A stretch of 64,000 bases of DNA from CAWCKS01 sp963763485 (GTDB lineage Bacteria > Pseudomonadota > Alphaproteobacteria > Rhizobiales > Xanthobacteraceae). Location: the NCBI GenBank assembly GCA_963763485.1, contig CAVXOW010000006.1, forward strand, positions 186,001-250,000. The letters run 5' to 3'. The notes under the pieces were generated by a model. The model saw only the letters and a list, made by a program, of their open reading frames with translations, made no database searches and was not told the DNA's origin. Made by a program: the position numbers and the translations under genes. How positions within the stretch are numbered: the first letter of the stretch is position 1; the number at the start of each line of letters is the position of its first letter. Below, in pieces: positions 25,514 through 34,474 of this stretch.

Positions 25514-28500
25514 ATGCAAGTCGTCCTCACGCTCTCCCCACGGGACTACGAAGCGGTGCTGTTCGATCTTGATGGGGTACTGACCAGGACGGCAAGCGTG
25601 CACGCTTCGGCCTGGAAACAGTTGTTCGACGGATTTCTCGAGCAGCGCGCCGCCCGGTTAGGCGAGCCTTTCGCCCCCTTTGATGTCGACGCCGATTATC
25701 CGCGTTACGTCGACGGCAAGTCGCGTTACGACGGCGTGGCGGCCTTCCTGGAATCTCGCGGGATTCAATTGCCGTTGGGTACACTCGAAGACCACCCTGA
25801 CGTGCAAAGCGTCCACGGGCTCGGCAATCTGAAGGACCGGTATTTCCTAGAACACCTGGAGCAGCACGGCGTCGATCCATATGAAACGTCGGTCGCGCTG
25901 GTGCGCAAACTCCGGGCGCTGGAGATCAAGACTGCTGTTGTGTCCTCCAGCAATAACTGCACCGAGGTGCTCGAGGCGGCGGGTATAACCCAACTGTTCG
26001 ACGCACGAGTGGACGGGACCGACATCACTCGTCTCGGACTTAGTGGCAAGCCGGCACCGGATGCTTTTCTAGAGGCGGCACGGCGCCTCGGGGCTGAACC
26101 CTTGCGTGCCGTCGTCGTGGAGGACGCGATCGCTGGCGTGGCGGCCGGACATGCTGGCCGGTTCGGCTGCGTCATCGGCGTGGATCGCAGCGGACAAGCG
26201 ATGGCGCTGCGCGATGCTGGCGCCGATGTTGTCGTGACCGATCTGGCGCAAGTCCAGGTCGCAGTGGAACCAGCGTCCACGTGGTCACTGGCGTATGAAG
26301 GCTTCGACCCGGCGCAAGAGGGTGTCCGCGAAGCCTTATGCACCCTGGGGAATGGCTATTTCGCGACGCGCGGCGCCGCCGCCGAGGCGGTGGCGGATGA
26401 CATTCACTATCCGGGAACCTACCTCGCCGGCGGCTACAATCGGTTGCGCACCAACATCGCCAGCCGCGTGGTCGAAAGCGAGGATCTCGTGAATTGGCCG
26501 AAATGGCTCACGCTTGAGTTTTGCATCGCCGAGCAAGGCTGGTTCGACGCGCGAACCGTCAAGCTCCGGTCGTACCGCCAGGAGCTTGATCTGCAGCACG
26601 GCCTGCTGTTGCGGAACGTCAGCTTCGAGGACGCCGAAGGGCGGCGCAGTACGCTCAAGGAACGACGCCTGATATCGATGAGCAGCATGCATCTTGGCGC
26701 GCTGGAACTGACGCTGACAGCCGACAATTGGTCGGCAGGTGTGACGGTGCGTTCGGCGATCGACGGGCGCGTCGTCAACGCGGGCGCGAAGCTTTACCGT
26801 AAGTTCAACAACAAGCATCTGGAGCCGCTGGCCAGCGAGGTCGTTGGCGAGGACAGTGTATGCCTGCTGGTGCGCACCTGTCAGTCGAATATTCATGTCG
26901 CGCAGGCGGCGCGAACGCGAGCGTTCCTCGACGGACAGCTTCTCGCGGTCCAACGCCAAGTTATCGAGGAATCGGGATACATCGGGCAAGAACTGAAAAT
27001 CGACCTTAAGCAAGGCGAAACGCTGGTGCTGGAGAAGCTGGCCTCTTTCTATACCTCGCGCGATCAAGCCATTTCCGAGTGCGCGGTGGAGGCACGCAAG
27101 GCCATAGCGCGCGCGGGTTGCTTCGATGCCGTGATGGCGAACCATATGCTCGCCTGGAAGCACCTGTGGGGCCGCTTTGACATCTATATCCAGCCAGCCG
27201 ATCACGCCTTCAAGATGAACGTCCCGATGCTACTGCGGTTGAACATGTTTCATCTGCTGCAAGCCGTCTCGCCGAATTCCATCGGACTCGATATCGGCGT
27301 ACCCGCACGGGGCTGGACCGGCGAGGCGTATCAGGGCCATGTATTTTGGGATGAACTGTTCATCTTCCCATTTTTCAATTATCGAATGCCCGAAATCACC
27401 CGTTCACTTCTGATGTACCGTTACCGACGCTTGGGCGAGGCGCGCGCGGGCGCCCTCGCCGCCGGATACAAGGGAGCGATGTTCCCCTGGCAGAGCGGAA
27501 GCGATGGTCAGGAGGAGACCCAGGCGTCCAACCTCAACCCGCGCTCACAGCGCTGGGTACCTGATAATTCCTACTTGCAGCGTCACGTAGGCAGTGCCGT
27601 CGCCTATAACGTCTGGCAGTACTTCCAGGTTACTCACGACATCGAGTTTCTGCATTCCTACGGCGCGGAGTTGATCCTCGATATCGCCTGCTTCTGGTCG
27701 AGTATCGCGACCTTCAATGACCTCCGCGGGCGCTACGAGATCCGCGGGGTGATGGGGCCCGACGAGTTCCACGACGGCTATCCGGATTCGGCAACGCCCG
27801 GCCTCAACAACAACGCCTATTCGAACATTATGGCCGTGTGGGTACTGTGCCGAGCGCTGGAGGTGCACGATCTTCTGTCAGAAGTGCGTCGCGCGGAGCT
27901 CACGACGCAACTCGGATTGTCGGCGGATGAGATCGCACGCTGGGGCGATATCAGTCGCAAGATGTACTTACCGTTCCAAGACGACGGGATCATCAGCCAG
28001 TTCGAGGGCTACGAAAAATTGCGTGAGCTCGACTGGAAGCGCTACCGGACCCGGTATGGTAATATTCAGCGTCTCGATCTTATTCTCGAAATGGAGAACG
28101 ACAGCGCCAACCGCTACAAGATCTCGAAACAAGCCGACGTGCTGATGTTGTTCTACCTGTTTTCCTCGGAGGAAATCGGCGAGTTGTTCGGGCGTCTAGG
28201 ATATCCGTTCGAATACGAAACCATTCCGCGAAACGTCGCCTACTATGCCGCCCGCTCCTGTTACGGCTCCACGCTGTGCCGTGTGGTGTATGCTTGGGTG
28301 CTGGCGCGTTCCGACCGTCAGCGCGCGATGGACTTCTTCGCGGAAGCGCTGCAGAGCGACGTGAGCGATGTCCAGCAGGGCGCCACTGCAGAGGGCGTCC
28401 ACCTCGGCGCCATGGCCGGAACTGTCGATCTAGTGCAGCGCGTATCGACGGGTATCGAAGTACGAGCCGACGTTTTGCGGCTCAATCCGGAATTGCCGCC

Positions 28501-28771
28501 GGAGATAGAGCGCCTCGACATGCGCATCCGCTACCGCGGGCACTCACTCGATCTGCGGCTAACTCGCGACTCGCTCACGGTCCGCGGGCATGACGATGCG
28601 GCGGCACCGATTTCCTTATGCGTCGAAGGCAAGCTCTGCGAATTCTCTAGCGGTACTACCCGTGTATTTCAGTTGAACGGCAAGGCGACCGATAGCGCAA
28701 TTGTCGAAGACGAACATGGTGGCCAAAAGGGCTTGCCGCGTTCACGGCCTCGGCTGAAACAGGAGAATTGA
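25514..28771 (+). CDS. Beta-phosphoglucomutase fused to a GH65 disaccharide phosphorylase
   Basis: Bifunctional 1085-residue enzyme. Residues 1 to about 255 form a HAD-type beta-phosphoglucomutase (nucleophile and acid Asp in LFDLDGVLTRTASVHASA; KTAVVSSSNNC; VVEDAIAGVAAG). The rest is a glycoside hydrolase family 65 chain (EGVREALCTLGNGYFATRGA; YQGHVFWDELFIFPFFNYRM), with the general acid Glu in GVMGPDEFHDG (about 749). GH65 members phosphorolyse trehalose, maltose or kojibiose to glucose plus beta-glucose 1-phosphate, which the mutase half turns into glucose 6-phosphate. ATG 25514 has CGGAGG just upstream; the frame opens earlier, at 25379, without similarity. Which disaccharide is used is not readable, though trehalose would fit. 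Confidence 0.93.
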   Translation: MQVVLTLSPRDYEAVLFDLDGVLTRTASVHASAWKQLFDGFLEQRAARLGEPFAPFDVDADYPRYVDGKSRYDGVAAFLESRGIQLPLGTLEDHPDVQSVHGLGNLKDRYFLEHLEQHGVDPYETSVALVRKLRALEIKTAVVSSSNNCTEVLEAAGITQLFDARVDGTDITRLGLSGKPAPDAFLEAARRLGAEPLRAVVVEDAIAGVAAGHAGRFGCVIGVDRSGQAMALRDAGADVVVTDLAQVQVAVEPASTWSLAYEGFDPAQEGVREALCTLGNGYFATRGAAAEAVADDIHYPGTYLAGGYNRLRTNIASRVVESEDLVNWPKWLTLEFCIAEQGWFDARTVKLRSYRQELDLQHGLLLRNVSFEDAEGRRSTLKERRLISMSSMHLGALELTLTADNWSAGVTVRSAIDGRVVNAGAKLYRKFNNKHLEPLASEVVGEDSVCLLVRTCQSNIHVAQAARTRAFLDGQLLAVQRQVIEESGYIGQELKIDLKQGETLVLEKLASFYTSRDQAISECAVEARKAIARAGCFDAVMANHMLAWKHLWGRFDIYIQPADHAFKMNVPMLLRLNMFHLLQAVSPNSIGLDIGVPARGWTGEAYQGHVFWDELFIFPFFNYRMPEITRSLLMYRYRRLGEARAGALAAGYKGAMFPWQSGSDGQEETQASNLNPRSQRWVPDNSYLQRHVGSAVAYNVWQYFQVTHDIEFLHSYGAELILDIACFWSSIATFNDLRGRYEIRGVMGPDEFHDGYPDSATPGLNNNAYSNIMAVWVLCRALEVHDLLSEVRRAELTTQLGLSADEIARWGDISRKMYLPFQDDGIISQFEGYEKLRELDWKRYRTRYGNIQRLDLILEMENDSANRYKISKQADVLMLFYLFSSEEIGELFGRLGYPFEYETIPRNVAYYAARSCYGSTLCRVVYAWVLARSDRQRAMDFFAEALQSDVSDVQQGATAEGVHLGAMAGTVDLVQRVSTGIEVRADVLRLNPELPPEIERLDMRIRYRGHSLDLRLTRDSLTVRGHDDAAAPISLCVEGKLCEFSSGTTRVFQLNGKATDSAIVEDEHGGQKGLPRSRPRLKQEN

Positions 28772-28774
28772 GCC

Positions 28775-31144
28775 ATGAACACAAGGATTCTTTCTCCGGA
28801 GCTGCTCCACAACATAGATGCCTATTGGCGGGCGGCCAACTATCTCTCGGTCGGGCAAATTTATCTTTACGACAATCCCCTGCTGAAGCGGCCCCTGACG
28901 CTCGCGGATGTGAAACACATGTTGCTGGGACATTGGGGTACCACCCCGGGGCAGAACTTCATTTACGTTCACTTGAACCGGGTCATCAAGAAATTTGACC
29001 TCAACATGATTTACGTCTCCGGACCCGGGCATGGCGGGCCGGCCGTCGTTGGCAACACTTACCTCGAGGGCACTTACAGCGAGATCTATCCCGACATCAG
29101 CCGGGATGAGGCCGGGCTTCGAAAACTTTTTATTCAGTTTTCGTTTCCCGGAGGAATTCCAAGCCACGCGTCACCAGAGTGCCCAGGCTCCATCCACGAG
29201 GGTGGCGAGTTGGGCTATTCGCTCAGCCACTCGTTTGGGGCGGTGTTCGACAATCCTGATCTCGTCGTCGCCTGTGTGGTCGGAGATGGCGAGGCTGAAA
29301 CCGGACCGCTCGCCACGGCTTGGCATTCCAACAAGTTTCTCAATCCGGTCACCGACGGTGCGGTGCTGCCAATCTTGCATCTTAATGGCTACAAGATTTC
29401 CAACCCGACGATCCTCGCGCGCATCACCCGTGAGGAATTGGAACAATTGCTCCTCGGCTATGGATGGACGCCCTACTTTGTCGAGGGACACGAACCTATG
29501 CTCATGCATGAGGCTATGGCTTCGACGCTCGATAAACTCGTCGAGCAGATTAAGAAGATCCAACACGACGCCCGCATTAACGGCAACCTCGAGCGCCCAC
29601 GTTGGCCGATGCTCGTCCTCGTTTCACCCAAGGGCTGGACGGGGCCGAAGGTGGTCGATGGCCTCCAGATTGAAGGCACCTTCCGTTCCCACCAGGTACC
29701 GCTATCTGACCCGGCCAGCCATCCGGAGCACCTCAAGCTGTTGGAAGACTGGCTAAGGAGCTACCGCCCGGAAGAACTCTTCGACGAGCAAGGCCGCCTC
29801 TTGCCGGAGCTGGCAGAACTCGCGCCCAAGGGCGAACGACGCATGGGCGCGAATCCCCATGCCAACGGCGGCAGTTTGCTCCGCGACCTGCAGATGCCGG
29901 ATTTCCGCGATTACGCGGTGGATGTCCCTGCACCGGGCGTACGCGGCGTCGGCGACACGCACGTGCTCGGGCGCTTCCTGCGCGATGTGACGAAGCTGAA
30001 CAACGAGCAGCGCAATTTCCAAATCTTTGGACCTGACGAGACGCTGTCCAATGGTCTGGAAGCTGTCTTTGAGGTTACACAACGTCAATGGGATGCCGCC
30101 ACCGTCTCGAACGATGAATTTCTCGCGCCGAGCGGGCGCGTGATGGAAATGCTCAGCGAGCACCAATGCGAAGGCTGGCTTGAGGGCTACCTGCTCACCG
30201 GGCGGCACGGGCTCTTCAACTGCTACGAGGCGTTCATCCACATCGTCAATTCGATGTTCAACCAGCACGCCAAGTGGCTGAAGGTGACGGCGCACCTGCC
30301 GTGGCGGCGGAAGATTGCTTCGCTCAACTACCTGCTAGCCTCGCATGTCTGGCGCCAGGATCACAATGGATTCACGCACCAGGATCCCGGTTTCATCGAC
30401 CATGTCGTGAATAAGAAGGCGGAGGTTGTTCGGGTTTATCTTCCGCCGGATGCAAACTGTCTGCTGTCCGTTATGGACCATTGCCTGCGCAGTCGCCATT
30501 ACGTCAACGTTGTGATCGCAGGCAAGCACCCAGCGCCACAGTGGCTAACGATGGACGCGGCCGCTGTTCATTGCGCAGAAGGCATCGGCATATGGCAATG
30601 GGCCAGCAACGATCAGGACTCCGAGCCGGACCTGGTGATGGCTTGCGCCGGCGACGTGCCGACGCTGGAGATACTCGCCGCCGTTTCCATCCTGCGCCAA
30701 CACCTGCCCGACCTGAAAATCCGCGTGGTCAATGTCGTCGATCTCATGAAGCTGCAGCCCCAAACCGAGCACCCGCACGGATTAAGCGAGATAGACTTCG
30801 ATTCACTCTTCACCAAGGACAAACCAATCATCTTTGCGTTCCACGGATACCCTTGGTTAGTCCACCGGTTGACCTACCGCCGCACCAACCACGAGAACTT
30901 ACACGTTCGCGGCTACAAAGAGGAAGGCACGATTACTACCGCCTTCGACATGACTGTGCTTAACGATCTGGATCGCTTTCACCTGGTAATGGACGTGGTC
31001 GATCGCGTGCCGCACACGGGTACCCGGGGCGTCTACCTAAAGCAGCAGCTTCAGGACAAACTCAACGACCATAGGCATTACATTTGTGAACATGGCGAAG
31101 ACATGCCCGAAATCCGAAACTGGCAGTGGGGCGCAAAGCCTTGA
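28775..31144 (+). CDS. xfp: Phosphoketolase (xylulose 5-phosphate / fructose 6-phosphate)
   Basis: Thiamine-diphosphate enzyme that splits xylulose 5-phosphate or fructose 6-phosphate with phosphate to acetyl phosphate plus a sugar phosphate. 789 residues, full length for the family. Seen in order: YWRAANYLSVGQIYL, VSGPGHGGPA, the cofactor site VGDGEAETGPLATAWHSNKF, LHLNGYKISNPT, and C-terminal EGTITTAFDMTVLNDLDRFH. ATG 28775 is three bases after the stop of the GH65 gene, so the two are almost surely translated together. Its product is the substrate of AckA, encoded at the head of the operon. Confidence 0.96.
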   Translation: MNTRILSPELLHNIDAYWRAANYLSVGQIYLYDNPLLKRPLTLADVKHMLLGHWGTTPGQNFIYVHLNRVIKKFDLNMIYVSGPGHGGPAVVGNTYLEGTYSEIYPDISRDEAGLRKLFIQFSFPGGIPSHASPECPGSIHEGGELGYSLSHSFGAVFDNPDLVVACVVGDGEAETGPLATAWHSNKFLNPVTDGAVLPILHLNGYKISNPTILARITREELEQLLLGYGWTPYFVEGHEPMLMHEAMASTLDKLVEQIKKIQHDARINGNLERPRWPMLVLVSPKGWTGPKVVDGLQIEGTFRSHQVPLSDPASHPEHLKLLEDWLRSYRPEELFDEQGRLLPELAELAPKGERRMGANPHANGGSLLRDLQMPDFRDYAVDVPAPGVRGVGDTHVLGRFLRDVTKLNNEQRNFQIFGPDETLSNGLEAVFEVTQRQWDAATVSNDEFLAPSGRVMEMLSEHQCEGWLEGYLLTGRHGLFNCYEAFIHIVNSMFNQHAKWLKVTAHLPWRRKIASLNYLLASHVWRQDHNGFTHQDPGFIDHVVNKKAEVVRVYLPPDANCLLSVMDHCLRSRHYVNVVIAGKHPAPQWLTMDAAAVHCAEGIGIWQWASNDQDSEPDLVMACAGDVPTLEILAAVSILRQHLPDLKIRVVNVVDLMKLQPQTEHPHGLSEIDFDSLFTKDKPIIFAFHGYPWLVHRLTYRRTNHENLHVRGYKEEGTITTAFDMTVLNDLDRFHLVMDVVDRVPHTGTRGVYLKQQLQDKLNDHRHYICEHGEDMPEIRNWQWGAKP

Positions 31145-31149
31145 TCGGC

Positions 31150-31767
31150 ATGCCGGATATGCCCGCGCGTCTTTACTTTATCCGGCACGGAGAAACGACA
31201 TGGTCGCTGTCCGGTCAACATACCGGGCGAACCGACATTTCCCTGACTGCGCAAGGCGAACACGACGCTCGCAAGCTGGCCGAACGGCTAAGCGCCGTGA
31301 AGTTCAGTCACGTGTTCACTAGTCCGCTACAACGCGCACGACGAACATGTGAGTTGGCCGGGCTGGGTACGGTTGCGGAAATTCAACCGGAGTTGGTGGA
31401 GTGGGACTACGGCGACTATGAGGGACAGTTTTCAGTAGATATCCGGAAGAAGCGGCCTGACTGGAATCTCTTTCGAGACGGAGGCCCGCGCGGTGAATCG
31501 CCGACCCAGGTTTCCGAGCGGGCAGACCGGGTGATTGCTCGGGTCCGAAGGCTCAACGGGAACGTTGCTATCTTCTCGCATGGTCAATTCGGCCGCGTCC
31601 TGGCCGCACGCTGGATCGGATTACCAGTAGGCCAAGCTCAACACTTCGTTCTCAGCACAGCTTCCATCAGCATACTGGGTTATGATCACAATCTCGCCAA
31701 CCAATCCGCTATCGTCCAATGGAATGCCGGCGCAACGAATGTTCGACTGAGCGCGTCGCTGGATTGA
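31150..31767 (+). CDS. Histidine phosphatase family protein (phosphoglycerate-mutase-like)
   Basis: 205-residue cytosolic protein with the phosphohistidine motif RHGETTWSLSGQHTGRTDI near its start, the Arg/Glu pair in VFTSPLQRARRTCELAG and VEWDYGDYEGQ, and the second His in NVAIFSHGQFGRVLAARW. It is closest to the cofactor-dependent phosphoglycerate mutase superfamily but likely acts as a sugar-phosphate or small-molecule phosphatase. ATG 31150 lies five bases after the xfp stop; ATG 31159 is also possible. It is the last gene of the ackA operon, where a sugar-phosphate phosphatase role would be reasonable, though the substrate is unknown. Confidence 0.88.
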   Translation: MPDMPARLYFIRHGETTWSLSGQHTGRTDISLTAQGEHDARKLAERLSAVKFSHVFTSPLQRARRTCELAGLGTVAEIQPELVEWDYGDYEGQFSVDIRKKRPDWNLFRDGGPRGESPTQVSERADRVIARVRRLNGNVAIFSHGQFGRVLAARWIGLPVGQAQHFVLSTASISILGYDHNLANQSAIVQWNAGATNVRLSASLD

Positions 31768-32027
31768 CATTGGCAAACGGCATTGAATGGATGGAAATCA
31801 AACGTCGCGGTGACCACATCGACGAGCGGTAATCAATGATTTCGACCTGCACCCAATTCCACGACCGGATGGACGATCGAAGAGGGCCGGCAACGTCACG
31901 CGGCGAACGGAGCGAATTCAGTTCAGGATAACACCCGGTCCATCCAGCATTGAGAAAATTGTGGCCGCCCGTTCCATGGGTGCGCGAGGCGGCAGTCCTG
32001 GTGGCTGCCTCTCATTTGCTTCTCCGA

Positions 32028-32390
32028 TCAGGCAGAGATCCACGCGCGTGCCTGAGCTGCATCAGACTGAGAAAATAGCCTGGTCGTGGCTGGCATGAGA
32101 AATGCGAAAAAACGCACCGCTGTCTTGATCCAGTCGACATCGGTGACCACGGCGACCCGGTCCCAGCGAGTGAGATGTTCGACGCCTATCTTGAAATCCT
32201 CCCATACGGCGCCTGGATCGAGGCCAGCAAAATCCTCGCCGGTTTCGTAGTAGAGCCGGACTTTGGCATGGTCCCGAAGCACTCTCTGGACGGCCGGAAC
32301 TAGGACTAAATCGTATTCGGCCTTCGTCACCCTTTTCGTGCATCGAAACGCGACAACGTTTCCCGGAAAATCCTTCAGCTGCTCAATCAT
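32028..32390 (-). CDS. SpoIIAA-like (STAS-related) protein
   Basis: 120-residue cytosolic protein of the SpoIIAA-like family (DUF3478 type): IEQLKDFPGNVVAFRCTKRV at the start, VRLYYETGEDFAGLDPGAVW in the middle, VAVVTDVDWIKTAVRFFAFL and AQARAWI at the end. These single-domain proteins are common beside stress genes; their molecular role is not well settled. ATG 32390 gives the family N-terminus. It runs in the same direction as the alcohol dehydrogenase 38 bases upstream and may share its promoter. Confidence 0.85.
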   Translation of the reverse strand: MIEQLKDFPGNVVAFRCTKRVTKAEYDLVLVPAVQRVLRDHAKVRLYYETGEDFAGLDPGAVWEDFKIGVEHLTRWDRVAVVTDVDWIKTAVRFFAFLMPATTRLFSQSDAAQARAWISA

Positions 32391-32428
32391 TGGCGTGCTC
32401 CGTTGCGATCTTGCCGGCCCACGAAGTT

Positions 32429-33466
32429 CTAGACCTCGATCAGGACTTTGAGCGCGCGAGTCGTGGCCGCAGCGCCGAATGTTTCGTAGGCGTCGAGGAT
32501 GTTGTCGAACTTGAAGCGGTGCGTGATGAGTTTCTTTGCATCAATCTTGTGCGACTGAACGGTCTTGAGCAGCATCGGTGTGGTTACGGTGTCGACTAGC
32601 CTCGTCGTGATCGAGATATTTCGGTCCCACAGACGCTCCAGGTGCAGGTCCGCCTTGACACCGTGCACGCCGATGTTGGCAATGACGCCGCCGGGCGCAA
32701 CGATATCTTCGCACGTGATGAAGCTCGCCGGCACGCCGACGGCTTCGATGGCGGTATCTACGCCGCGACCCTCGGTCATCTTCATGACCTTCTCGACCGC
32801 CTTGCCGTCCTGATTGTTGATCGTCGTCATCGCGCCAAAGCGGGATGACACCTCCAGCCGGTTGTCGTCGAGATCGATCATGATAATTTCGGCCGGCGAG
32901 TAGAATTGGGCGGTCAGCAGCGCCGCGAGGCCGATCGGTCCCGCTCCGACGATCGCTATGGTCGACCCAGGTTGAACCTTGCCGTTGAGCACGCCGCATT
33001 CAAAGCCGGTCGGAAGGATGTCGCTCAGCATCACGAGCGCGTCCTCTTCTGCTCCCTGCGGAATGTGATAGAGGCTGGTGTCGGCAAAGGGCGTGCGGAC
33101 AAATTCGGCCTGGGTGCCATCGATCTTGTTGCCGAGGATCCAACCGCCATTCAGACAATGCGAATACATGCCACGGCGGCAATAGTCGCAGGTTCCACAT
33201 GCTGAAATGCATGAAATGATGACACGGTCGCCGGCTTTGAACGCCGTCACCGCATCTCCGACCTTGTCAACGATTCCGACACCTTCGTGGCCAAGAATCC
33301 GCCCCGGGGCACACGTCGGAACATCGCCTTTGAGAATGTGCAGATCAGTGCCGCAGATCGTAGTTTTAGCCAGCCGGATGATCGCGTCAGTTGGCGCCGA
33401 TATCTGCGGCTTCGGGCGCTCCTCCAACGCCTTCTTTCCAGGCCCCTGATAAACCAGCGCTCTCAT
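32429..33466 (-). CDS. Zinc-dependent alcohol dehydrogenase
   Basis: 345-residue medium-chain dehydrogenase. The catalytic zinc ligands are visible (Cys in TTICGTDLHIL, His/Glu in ILGHEGVG). The four-Cys structural zinc site is CISACGTCDYCRRGMYSHC, and the NAD-binding loop is AIVGAGPIGLAALLTAQF. Its length and the motif GTDLHILKGDVPTC fit the adhA/threonine-dehydrogenase-like group; ethanol or short alcohols are likely substrates. I start at ATG 33466 with GAGGAG seven bases upstream. A FixK2-like box at 33531-33544 would place the transcript start near 33496, consistent with induction at low oxygen. Confidence 0.92.
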   Translation of the reverse strand: MRALVYQGPGKKALEERPKPQISAPTDAIIRLAKTTICGTDLHILKGDVPTCAPGRILGHEGVGIVDKVGDAVTAFKAGDRVIISCISACGTCDYCRRGMYSHCLNGGWILGNKIDGTQAEFVRTPFADTSLYHIPQGAEEDALVMLSDILPTGFECGVLNGKVQPGSTIAIVGAGPIGLAALLTAQFYSPAEIIMIDLDDNRLEVSSRFGAMTTINNQDGKAVEKVMKMTEGRGVDTAIEAVGVPASFITCEDIVAPGGVIANIGVHGVKADLHLERLWDRNISITTRLVDTVTTPMLLKTVQSHKIDAKKLITHRFKFDNILDAYETFGAAATTRALKVLIEV

Positions 33467-33530
33467 CGGATGCTCCTCGGCGTTGCAGTTGCGCGGCAAG
33501 GAAACACTAAGGTCGTGCGGCGGCACAAAT

Positions 33531-33544
33531 TTGAGTTCGATCAA
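33531..33544. promoter_or_regulatory. FixK2-type box upstream of the alcohol dehydrogenase
   Basis: TTGAGTTCGATCAA matches TTGM-N6-KCAA. It is centred 71 bases before the start codon, so a class II promoter would give a leader of about 30 bases. It is one base off the stricter TTGAY-N4-RTCAA form. Confidence 0.5.
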
Positions 33545-33985
33545 ACGCGGCCCTACCAAGACCATCACGTTGTGTTGTTGGAACTTGTACCTCGCTGTCA
33601 TACGGAGCAGTCACGTGACATTGGCTGAGTTCGCATCTGCTTACTTCGTGCGCATTCGACGTCTCGGGCCAGTGCTTTTAGGTGGAGCGCGAGCTTGGCG
33701 AAACGGCTTGCTTTTTACGTCGGTCGCGACATTCGCGATCAGCTCACCTCGGCTTCGAGCCGAAGTTTCGCTAACTCTGCTTTGAGGTCTTCCATGGCAG
33801 CCAAGATTTGAAAAAATAGCACGCCGATGAGTTGGGAACCGAACAGAACTATGCGGCTCATAAATTCCAAAATAGGCCACTAGTGACCAAAACACGTCAG
33901 CACCCAAGCCATCCGGCAGCACTTTGAAAATGGGGCAAGCAGATAGGCGTCGCCTTGGGTCGTTCTTGCATCAATTAGGCAGCCT

Positions 33986-34019
33986 ATGAAAAAAAGCCCC
34001 GGCCAGTCGTGAACCGGGG
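33986..34019 (-). terminator. Rho-independent terminator (minus strand)
   Basis: GCCCCGG / CCGGGGC arms (34019-34013 and 34001-33995) followed on the minus strand by TTTTTTTC. It would end the transcript of the small membrane protein at 34097-34291. The rest of 33545-34096 shows nothing supportable. Confidence 0.75.
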
Positions 34020-34096
34020 CAAAGGTCCAGTGTTACCGGCAACATTACCGGCGTACGCAGTCTAATTGCAGCCAGAGAATGCAACAAGCTGAGGCG

Positions 34097-34291
34097 TTAA
34101 TGCGCTGACACGGACGAAATTAGCGAAGCGCATCCTACCGCAAGCAGCGCTAACATCAGTGGCGGGAAGAGAACGGGCGCCGCGTTGAAGCGCAGGAAAC
34201 GCGCCGGATTGCCCTCTTTGTCCGGCCGTCCAATGACCCACAAAGCCGCGGCGGCGACTAATAGAGTTAGAGCGGTTGGCATGCCTGTCAT
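34097..34291 (-). CDS. Small membrane protein (64 aa)
   Basis: Short protein with two hydrophobic segments (MPTALTLLVAAAALWVIGRP, and FPPLMLALLAVGCASLISS) joined by a basic loop. I do not recognise a family. No clear Shine-Dalgarno sequence precedes ATG 34291, and ATG 34282 is an alternative. The strong minus-strand terminator about 80 bases downstream supports transcription in this direction. Confidence 0.5.
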   Translation of the reverse strand: MTGMPTALTLLVAAAALWVIGRPDKEGNPARFLRFNAAPVLFPPLMLALLAVGCASLISSVSAH

Positions 34292-34474
34292 TTGAAAACC
34301 ATAACAGGAGAGGACCCGCTTGGGCCTGCGTCAAAAAGGCCACCGTCGGAGACAGACGCGGGCTGGCCTATTTCACCGAGCTATTGAACTTGTTGTTCGC
34401 GAGGAGCAACTCCCTCGATCGCTGTTGAATGGAGGCGTTTTTCGCCAGGATGACGTTTCCGCTGATCAACTCGC

